Below are positions 5,885-12,917 of a stretch of DNA of 17,035 nucleotides, in pieces. Each line of letters starts with the position of its first letter. Position 1 is the first letter of the stretch. Under the pieces are notes generated by a model. The model saw nothing but the letters and a program-made list of their open reading frames with translations. It had not been told where the DNA came from and did not search any database. The position numbers were made by a program, and so were the translations under genes. The stretch lies in assembly GCA_036560485.1 (NCBI GenBank), contig DATBRC010000038.1, forward strand, positions 1 to 17,035. Direction: 5' to 3'. The DNA is from DATBRC01 sp036560485. GTDB taxonomy: Bacteria > Pseudomonadota > Gammaproteobacteria > Burkholderiales > Burkholderiaceae_D.

Positions 5885-8800
5885 TTAGAAACTGAACAGA
5901 TAGACGATGGAGAGCTGGTTATCGAAATAATGCTTTGCCGGCCATCCTGCAACGCTAGGCGATTTGCTGGCGGCTGAACGCACTCTTTGCCAGGAAATAT
6001 CGATGGAATCTTTCGGGCCAAACGGCAGGTTATAACCTAAAGTAAAGAGCGCAGTTGATCCATCAAAACGATAATCATAGAAATCATTGCGAGTAAATAC
6101 GTCGTCCAGTGTGAATACTTTAGCGATGTCGATGTTCTGCAATGTATGGCTTCCCGACGATACCAGGTCGCCGCGGCGATATTCGGTGTTCAGATACAGT
6201 GTGCTGTTTTCCGTCGCTGCATAATCGACATTGAATTTGAATGAATTGTCCCGTGTCTGGAACACGGCACTTCTGCCATGCCGTTCATTGTGTGCCAATG
6301 CGCTGAATATATCGATGCGATCGGTGAGCGGCTTGCGTAACGAGATACCGCCGGAGTAGCGATAGCCGTCACGCAATGTGGATGCATAGGCTTCTCCAGT
6401 AGCGTTGGCAAAGATTCCGAAAATCGGCGAGCCGAAATTGCCTGATGCGCGATACTGATACTCGACCTGGCTGCTTAGATACATGCGATCAAGTCCAGTG
6501 TAGGTATGGAATTTCTCGCCGCCGAGCGTGCTTCCCACGACGAGGCGCGTATGATCGGTGACCGGTAACAGCCAGCTCTTCACCAACTCGGCGTTATAAC
6601 TGCTATCGGACATTCTCTCTGCAGCGGTGCTTGAGCGGTTGATGTTGTCATCAAAGGTATAACCGGCATCCCCTTTTATCTTCCAATCCCTGAAAGAAAA
6701 ACCTGATGTCGCCAGCAGCAATGGTGGCGGCGCTTTGCCGTCAAGTTCCTTGGTAAGTTTGAACAGCATCGCTTGACTATTTTCATGCATGGATGAGCGT
6801 TGTATTTGATAGTCGAGACTTAATCGTAGTCCGTTATGCAGAATGAAATCGCTGCCTAAACCAAACAGGATCGAATTCTGATTGGTCGTGGTAGAGGTGA
6901 TAGCGTAAGGCGTGGCAGGCAAATCGGCATATGCAACGGACGTTTGCTGCTCGCCTTTGAAATCATGCTGGAATTCGATACGCATGCGCGGCGATGCCCA
7001 ACCGTAGTTCATCTCATGTGCAGTTTCTATGCGCAAGCCCAATGAAAATGCAACACTCGGGACAGATTGGCTTGCATAGGTCAGGGCAAATTGACCGGCT
7101 CCGGTTTCAGTGGCTTGCTCCAAACGGTCAACCGCAAGATCCAGGCGCCCATATGGCGATAGATGCAATCCCTCAGAGCGATATTCATATCCCGTTGTCA
7201 GCGATGTGAATATGTGGTCACCTGAACGATCGGCATGGGCAAAATCGGCAGCCGCCGGCACATAGCGGTCAGTCTTGTAGCGTAACGAACCATAACCGAG
7301 AACAGTGTCGATGAAAATCGCATCGGTTGGCTGGTAGCTGCCATAAGCTGCAATGGTCGTACTGTGCGCCTTGTCGTTGGTACCGTCCGTGCCGATTGTT
7401 GTTTTGTCGCGCCCGAAGCCGACGCCCATTCCGACTGCAAACTGATTATTGATACGTTTGTCGACGCCGATACTGATGCCATCGGTTGTAAAGTCAAGTC
7501 CGTTACTGGTGCTGGTCTGGTCGCGTGTACCGAACCGCACGCCGCCGCCGACCCAGTAATCAAAGCCGCCAGGCAGCGTGGAAGAACCATCATCGGTGCC
7601 GGTGCTGGAGGCCAAATTGAGTGAGGAGTTTTGTATTGCACTGGCCGCTTTTGACAACGACTTGCCCAGTGTGGCCGATTGATCCGATTGCGCTCCGTTA
7701 CTGCTTGCTGAAAGAGCAGTTGCAAGTACAACCAGAGGGTTTTGTTGCGTAGTCTGATTGGCCAAATCTCGTACGCCGAACCGCACACCATCTCCCATCA
7801 AACGGTTAGCAGCGCCAGGTGTGTTTGCGCCTTGCAATACATTGAGTGATGAATTCTGCACGGCTGTGGCAGCACTTGTCGATGGCTTTACAGCGATGGG
7901 AGGCGGGTTCGGTTTGGAAGCATTGCTTATTACAGGCAAATCGCTTCCCATCGGATCTGTAGAAACCAATGCAGCGGGTTGATCAACGGTCGTATTTGTC
8001 TCGCCTGTAACAGGGCTATTTGACTTGACAATGTTCGGTTGTGATTCACCGGTTGACCGAATGCTGCGGTCATCGTTGGCTGTTTTGTCAGGGACAACGG
8101 CTCGCTGGCTGTTAACTGTTGTATTAATGGTGGAGGCCGCAACATCATTGTTACGAGTAGTGATGTTGTGGCGATGCAGCGATTCCAGTCTGCCTGTGAA
8201 GTTGACTATCTGAGCATGTGTGAATCGTCTTGCGGTATCAATTTGCGAATTGATTAATCCGGTTACTGCAGGATCCTGAGCTGGATTTGGGCGTCCCGTT
8301 ACAGTCACGGTTACTACACCTGCAGTCGTTGAAGTGCCGCCATTGCCATACGCCAGATACGAGAATGAATCAGCGCCGAAATAATTATTTACAGGCGTAT
8401 AAGTCACAATTGTTCCGTTCAACGTTGTCGTGCCATGTGCTGCTTGCGTCGATATGGAAATGCCTGAAATCGAAGACCCTGTAATAAATGGAGCCAGATC
8501 CAGTGAAGCGGGTGTGTTCAGTGTGACAGCCAAGGTGGTTGACCCTGCGGTCGGTACCAAGGTGCCGATGGTAACGTCGATCGTTGCTGTCGCTGAAGTG
8601 CCGCCGGGACCCGTTGCAGTGTAAGTAAAACTGTCTGTGCCGGAATAGCCCGTCGTCGGTGTAAACGTGATGGTGGTGACTCCTGCAGCCGGCGTCGGTG
8701 CAGTTCCATGAGTAGGTGTTGCGACGTTGACTTGCGTATATTGTCCCGTGACGGACAAATTGATGGGCGTTGCAGTATTGTAAGGCACGTTGGCCGTGAC

Positions 8801-11800
8801 ATTTGCGACGGTAGGTGCCGAAAAGTTAATCGCCATCGTAACCGCCAGATTTGCAGTGGCGGTCGCATTGGTGGCACTTACGGTAGCGTTGTAAGTACCG
8901 CCCGCTGTTGGTGTGCCGGATATCAGCCCCGTGCTGGTATTGACACTTACTCCTGGCGGCAGGCCGCTGGCAGCATAGCTTGTGGGCAAATTACTTGCGG
9001 TGATTTGATAGCTGAATGCCTGGCCTGTAGTGCCGCTTGCAGTATTGGCACTGGTAATTGCAGGCGCCGTCAGTGAAATGGTAAATACCAGCGTTTTGCT
9101 ATCAGTAGTGGTTGCGTTGGTCGCCGAGATCGTACTGTTGAAGGTGCCATTCAATGTCGGCGTTCCCGTAATGGCGCCGGTTGTGGTATCGATGCTCAAT
9201 CCAGGCGGCAAGCCGGTTGCATTAAAGCTGGTCGGTGTGTTGGTTGCCGTGATTTGATATCCGGCAAATACAACACTGGTTGCACCGCTAGCGGTCAGCA
9301 CGCTATTAATTACCGGTGCCGTTAGTGAGATAGTGATGACGAGAATTTTGCTATCGATGCCGGTCGCGTTGGTCGCTGTGATCGTGGTGTTGTAGACGTT
9401 GTTCGTTGTCGGTGTGCCCGAAATGACACCCGTTGACGTATTAATGTTTAGACCAGGTGGCAAACCAGATGCGCCAAAGCTGGTCGGACTACTGTTTGCT
9501 ATGATTTGGTAACTGGTAAAGGCAACACCGGTCGATCCGGTCGCTGTCAGAACGCTTGTAATCGAAGGTGAGGACAGCGCAATGGTAAAGGCTAGCGTCT
9601 TGCTATCGGTGCCGGTCGCATTGGTCGCCGTGATTGTGCTGTTGTAATTCCCGGCGGTTGTCGGCGTTCCCGAAATAACTCCTGTAGATGTATTGATGTT
9701 TAATCCAGGCGGCAAACTGCTTGCGTTAAAGCTGGCCGGTGAATTGGTCGCCGTGATTTGATATCCGGCAAAGACAACATAGGTAGAGCCGTTGGCTGTC
9801 AGTACACTGTTGATAACCGGAGCTGACAGCGAGATGGTAAAGGCTAGCGTTTTGCTATCGGTGCCGCTCGCATTGGTCGCCGTGATTGTGCTGTTGTAAT
9901 TCCCAGCGGTTGTCGGCGTTCCTGAAATGGCACCGGATGCATTGATGCTTAAGCCTGGGGGCAAACCGGATGCGCCAAAGCTGGTCGGGTTATTGGCAGC
10001 CGTGATTTGATATCCGGCAAATGCCACACCGGTTGCTCCGCTGGCTGTCAATACACTATTGATCGCCGGTATGGGCAAAGAAATCGTAAACACCAGCGTC
10101 TTGCTGTCAGTAGCTGTCGCGTTGGTTGCGCTGATCGTGCTGTTGAATGTCCCGTTCAATGTCGGCGTTCCCGTAATGGCGCCGGTTGTGGTATCGATGC
10201 TCAATCCAGGCGGCAAGCCGGTTGCATTAAAGCTGGTCGGTGTGTTGGTTGCCGTGATTTGATATCCGGCAAATACCGCACCGAGTGACCCGCTTGCTGT
10301 TAGTGTGCTTGTTATGACAGGAGCAGTAAGCGAGATGGTAATAGTCATCGTATTACTGCCGGTACCCGTTGCATTGGTGGCGGAGATCGTAAAGGAATAC
10401 GTTCCGTTCAATGTGGGTGTACCGGTAATCATACCGGTTGTGGTATCGACGCTTAGTCCCGGCGGTAAACCCGTGCCACCGGTTGCGTCAAAACTTGTGG
10501 GATTGCTGCTTGCAGTAATTTGGTAACCCGAGAATGGTGTTCCCGTCGAGCCGGTCGCTGACAGGCCACTGGTGATCACCGGCGCCGACAACGAGATGGT
10601 AAAGGCCAGCGTTTTGCTATCGGTGCCGGTCGCATTGGTAGCGCTGATCGTGCTGTTGTAATTCCCAGCGGTTGTCGGCGTTCCTGAAATGGCGCCGGAG
10701 CCATTGATGCTCAGCCCAGGTGGCAAACCTGATGCGCCATAGCTGGTCGGACTGCTACTCGCCGTTATTTGATAACCGGCAAAGGCGACGCCGGTTGATC
10801 CGTTTGCTGTCAGGACGCTCGTAATGACCGGCGCCGACAACGAGATGGTAAAGGCCAGCGTTTTACTATCGGTGCCGGTCGCATTGGTAGCGCTGATCGT
10901 GCTGTTGTAATTCCCAGCGGTTGTCGGCGTTCCTGAAATGGCGCCGGAGCCATTGATGCTCAGCCCAGGTGGCAAACCTGATGCGCCATAGCTGGTCGGA
11001 CTGCTGTTGGCTGTAATCTGATAACCGGCAAAGGCGACACCGGTCGCTCCGCTTGCCGTCAATGTACTGGTAATGACCGGCGCGGACAGCGAGATGGTAA
11101 AGGCCAGTGTTTTGGTATCGGTAGCAGTCGCATTGGTAGCATGGATCGTGCTGTTGTATGTGCCACTAGCAGTTGGTGTACCGGTAATCGCGCCCGTCGA
11201 CGTGTTAAGACTCAAGCCAGGTGGTAGACCGGAGGCACTGAAGCTGGTCGGTGAATTGGTCGCCGTGATTTGATAGCCGGCAAATGCCACGTAGGTTGCA
11301 CCGTTTGCCGTCAGCACGCTGTTGATGACCGGCGCCGACAGTGAAATGGTAAAGACAAGAGTTTTACTACCTGTACCGCTCGAATTGATGGCGGAGATTG
11401 TACTGTTGTATGTGCCATTTGTAGTTGGTGTGCCGGTAATCGCGCCCGTCGACGTGTTGATGCTCAGGCCGGGCGGCAGACCGGAAGCGTTATAACTCGT
11501 CGGAAGATTGGTTGCCGTAATCTGGTAACCGCCAAATACAACACCGGTCGCTCCGCTCGCCGTCAGTACGCTGTTGATGACAGGAGTTGGCGGGGCCGAT
11601 ATCGAGATGTTGACCGTCACATTTGCTGAGTTTGCGCACGGACCGATTGCCTTGTATGTAAACGAGTCGGTTGCAGAATATGCTGCTGAATTGGAAGTGT
11701 AGGTGAACGACGATGTGCCGTTCGTTGTCAGCGTTCCGCCATGCGACAGGCCCGTTACTATCGAGATGCTGGAGATCGGTCCGCCGGTGCTGTTGATGGC

Positions 11801-12607
11801 TATGCCTGTGGCTGTATTGTATGCAGGTGAAGACGTTGTCGGGCTGGTTGAAATATTGGGCGCGGTTGGTGCTGTGACTGTGATGTTGACGGTTCTTCCG
11901 GTAGATGATCCACCGGGTCCTGACGCTGTGGCGATGAAACTATCACTGGTGCAATTGTTCGATGTATGGGTATAGGTCGCGGTATATTCACTGATCGACG
12001 TACCTGCTGAAGAAGTACTCGCTACTGACGCTCCCGTGGTGACAGTACCATGTGCAGGAGCTGAAAAGCCAATTGAGTTGAACATTATATTTGGCGACGC
12101 ATCATGCGTGAGCTTAAGCCCTGTTGCCGCTGTCGTTCCGTGATAAGCAACAGCAACGGTAGGAGCAGTGATTAGCGAAGCGAGGTAAGCAGCTATATCA
12201 GCACGATCCGAAGCATTCACCGGGGAGGAGCCATTTGTGCCATCGATTGCTGTGATCTTGTATGCAGCCATCCATCCGCCAAAATTGTTGGCAATCGCAT
12301 AGTTCAGAAGGGTTGAATTTAATGTGTTGGCTGCGTTTAACTGTGGTTTACTGGGAGGGCTCCCATGGCAACCAGTACAGCCTTTACTTGTGAAAAGAGT
12401 TGCGCCATTGGCAGCAGAGGCTGCTTGCGCCTCGGAACTAAATGAAAGAATGAATGTCAATAATATTAAAAAAGCGGTGATGCTTCTTAAAATATTCTGT
12501 TTGATCCATTGAACAAATTTGGCAATCCTGACTGATGATTGATCCGTTATGCGACCGTTTCCCATACGGGTTGCGGTATTTTTAGTACCACTATAAAAGT
12601 AATGCAT
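5885..12607 (-). CDS. Giant chimera: cytochrome c, Ig-like repeats, autotransporter barrel and second barrel (2240 aa)
   Basis: A predicted outer-membrane or surface protein. A long signal region ends at SEAQA-A (residue 62). A small class I cytochrome c domain follows (about 64-147), with CTGCH (C77, C80, H81) and Met113 as a possible axial ligand. Cadherin/Ig-like modules cover about 148-340. Eleven putative-Ig (He_PIG-type) repeats of 83-87 aa cover 341-1263, marked by YQITA, GLPPGLS and TGTPT. Two cadherin-like modules (1264-1438, with TDSFTYTATGPGGTS) lead to a low-complexity linker (1439-1680). An autotransporter-type beta-barrel (about 1681-1955, from FDYWVGGGVRFG) is followed by about 12 more amphipathic strands (about 1967-2240) ending YLFSF, a C-terminal Phe signature for BAM insertion. 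The ATG at 12607 has AGGGA about 8-9 nt upstream. The frame is intact throughout. It is probably the first gene of an operon with the heme lipoprotein. Domain calls are from pattern recognition; the function is unknown. Confidence 0.85.
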   Translation of the reverse strand: MHYFYSGTKNTATRMGNGRITDQSSVRIAKFVQWIKQNILRSITAFLILLTFILSFSSEAQAASAANGATLFTSKGCTGCHGSPPSKPQLNAANTLNSTLLNYAIANNFGGWMAAYKITAIDGTNGSSPVNASDRADIAAYLASLITAPTVAVAYHGTTAATGLKLTHDASPNIMFNSIGFSAPAHGTVTTGASVASTSSAGTSISEYTATYTHTSNNCTSDSFIATASGPGGSSTGRTVNITVTAPTAPNISTSPTTSSPAYNTATGIAINSTGGPISSISIVTGLSHGGTLTTNGTSSFTYTSNSAAYSATDSFTYKAIGPCANSANVTVNISISAPPTPVINSVLTASGATGVVFGGYQITATNLPTSYNASGLPPGLSINTSTGAITGTPTTNGTYNSTISAINSSGTGSKTLVFTISLSAPVINSVLTANGATYVAFAGYQITATNSPTSFSASGLPPGLSLNTSTGAITGTPTASGTYNSTIHATNATATDTKTLAFTISLSAPVITSTLTASGATGVAFAGYQITANSSPTSYGASGLPPGLSINGSGAISGTPTTAGNYNSTISATNATGTDSKTLAFTISLSAPVITSVLTANGSTGVAFAGYQITASSSPTSYGASGLPPGLSINGSGAISGTPTTAGNYNSTISATNATGTDSKTLAFTISLSAPVITSGLSATGSTGTPFSGYQITASSNPTSFDATGGTGLPPGLSVDTTTGMITGTPTLNGTYSFTISATNATGTGSNTMTITISLTAPVITSTLTASGSLGAVFAGYQITATNTPTSFNATGLPPGLSIDTTTGAITGTPTLNGTFNSTISATNATATDSKTLVFTISLPIPAINSVLTASGATGVAFAGYQITAANNPTSFGASGLPPGLSINASGAISGTPTTAGNYNSTITATNASGTDSKTLAFTISLSAPVINSVLTANGSTYVVFAGYQITATNSPASFNASSLPPGLNINTSTGVISGTPTTAGNYNSTITATNATGTDSKTLAFTIALSSPSITSVLTATGSTGVAFTSYQIIANSSPTSFGASGLPPGLNINTSTGVISGTPTTNNVYNTTITATNATGIDSKILVITISLTAPVINSVLTASGATSVVFAGYQITATNTPTSFNATGLPPGLSIDTTTGAITGTPTLNGTFNSTISATNATTTDSKTLVFTISLTAPAITSANTASGTTGQAFSYQITASNLPTSYAASGLPPGVSVNTSTGLISGTPTAGGTYNATVSATNATATANLAVTMAINFSAPTVANVTANVPYNTATPINLSVTGQYTQVNVATPTHGTAPTPAAGVTTITFTPTTGYSGTDSFTYTATGPGGTSATATIDVTIGTLVPTAGSTTLAVTLNTPASLDLAPFITGSSISGISISTQAAHGTTTLNGTIVTYTPVNNYFGADSFSYLAYGNGGTSTTAGVVTVTVTGRPNPAQDPAVTGLINSQIDTARRFTHAQIVNFTGRLESLHRHNITTRNNDVAASTINTTVNSQRAVVPDKTANDDRSIRSTGESQPNIVKSNSPVTGETNTTVDQPAALVSTDPMGSDLPVISNASKPNPPPIAVKPSTSAATAVQNSSLNVLQGANTPGAANRLMGDGVRFGVRDLANQTTQQNPLVVLATALSASSNGAQSDQSATLGKSLSKAASAIQNSSLNLASSTGTDDGSSTLPGGFDYWVGGGVRFGTRDQTSTSNGLDFTTDGISIGVDKRINNQFAVGMGVGFGRDKTTIGTDGTNDKAHSTTIAAYGSYQPTDAIFIDTVLGYGSLRYKTDRYVPAAADFAHADRSGDHIFTSLTTGYEYRSEGLHLSPYGRLDLAVDRLEQATETGAGQFALTYASQSVPSVAFSLGLRIETAHEMNYGWASPRMRIEFQHDFKGEQQTSVAYADLPATPYAITSTTTNQNSILFGLGSDFILHNGLRLSLDYQIQRSSMHENSQAMLFKLTKELDGKAPPPLLLATSGFSFRDWKIKGDAGYTFDDNINRSSTAAERMSDSSYNAELVKSWLLPVTDHTRLVVGSTLGGEKFHTYTGLDRMYLSSQVEYQYRASGNFGSPIFGIFANATGEAYASTLRDGYRYSGGISLRKPLTDRIDIFSALAHNERHGRSAVFQTRDNSFKFNVDYAATENSTLYLNTEYRRGDLVSSGSHTLQNIDIAKVFTLDDVFTRNDFYDYRFDGSTALFTLGYNLPFGPKDSIDISWQRVRSAASKSPSVAGWPAKHYFDNQLSIVYLFSF
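8819..11587 (-). repeat. Array of eleven ~250-bp in-frame repeats encoding putative-Ig domains
   Basis: In transcription order the units are R1 11336-11587, R2 11084-11335, R3 10835-11083, R4 10586-10834, R5 10325-10585, R6 10073-10324, R7 9824-10072, R8 9572-9823, R9 9320-9571, R10 9068-9319 and R11 8819-9067. Unit length is 83 or 84 codons, except R5 with 87, caused by a GGT insertion before LPPGL. Each unit starts APVI(N/T)S or a variant and ends in TISLS or a variant. Nucleotide identity is patchy: some neighbours and some distant units share near-identical blocks, which points to recent recombination inside the array. R11 is the most diverged. Confidence 0.9.
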
Positions 12608-12654
12608 CGTATTTCCCTGGAGTGATCAATGGCCGCAGTATTTCCTGCTGTCTA

Positions 12655-12682
12655 TTTATATTGTTTGGTAAATCGGACGCAA
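12655..12682 (-). promoter_or_regulatory. Candidate sigma-70 promoter of the chimera/heme lipoprotein operon
   Basis: On the minus strand TTGCGT (12677-12682), a 16-nt spacer and TATAAA (12655-12660) precede the ATG at 12607. The -10 matches 5/6 and the -35 matches 3/6. The predicted leader is about 40 nt. Together with the gap from the cyclase gene, this suggests that the operon can be transcribed on its own. Confidence 0.4.
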
Positions 12683-12872
12683 ATAAATCCAGTTACACAA
12701 ATACAAGCTCGTGTATTCTCGATTAATCATGCTTTCCTAAAAAATACATGTTGGCATGCACGTTTTATGCCGGTCAAGAACTTCCAAGCGGTAATATTCC
12801 CGAAATCGGATATATCGTGGTGTTGTGGCAAAAAGTCGCCGCATCTATTTCTAGCCTGCAATCTTATGCCGT

Positions 12873-12900
12873 AAAAAATATTAAAAACTTAATATTTTTT
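12873..12900. terminator. AT-only perfect hairpin behind the cyclase gene; possible weak terminator
   Basis: AAAAAATATTAA (12873-12884), loop AAAC, and TTAATATTTTTT (12889-12900) form a perfect 12-bp stem. It begins 17 bp past the cyclase stop at 12918. The stem ends in a U-run on either strand but has no G-C pairs, so it may be a poor terminator. It could instead be a binding site for an AT-preferring protein. Confidence 0.4.
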
Positions 12901-12917
12901 GATGTCTGCAATGGGCG

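Larger units (their letters stand above)
12608..12917. other. 310-bp intergenic gap between cyclase gene and chimera gene
   Basis: No coding frame here looks real. The gap holds the candidate promoter at 12655-12682 and an AT-only palindrome at 12873-12900 close behind the cyclase stop. A small GCAG-N6-CTGC dyad lies in the expected 5' leader of the chimera gene. The middle part (about 12720-12870) shows nothing that I can name. Confidence 0.55.

Noticed and set aside
5885..6780. Second barrel as a separate gene fused by a lost stop
   Set aside because: The frame is continuous, with no internal ribosome binding site and start at the junction near residue 1960. A natural fusion is the simpler reading, though sequence error cannot be excluded here.
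7198..7791. 197-codon minus-strand frame overlapping the autotransporter barrel region
   Set aside because: It overlaps the in-frame 2240-aa gene, its composition is random-looking (high Arg, Thr, Pro), and it has no recognisable domain.
9030..11273. Several plus-strand hydrophobic reading frames recurring along the repeat array
   Set aside because: They are antisense shadows of the Thr/Ser-rich Ig repeats and recur with the same period, have no ribosome binding sites, and vary with the repeat sequence.
8819..11587. CRISPR-like or satellite repeat array
   Set aside because: Units are about 250 bp, in frame, without spacers, and encode Ig-like domains.
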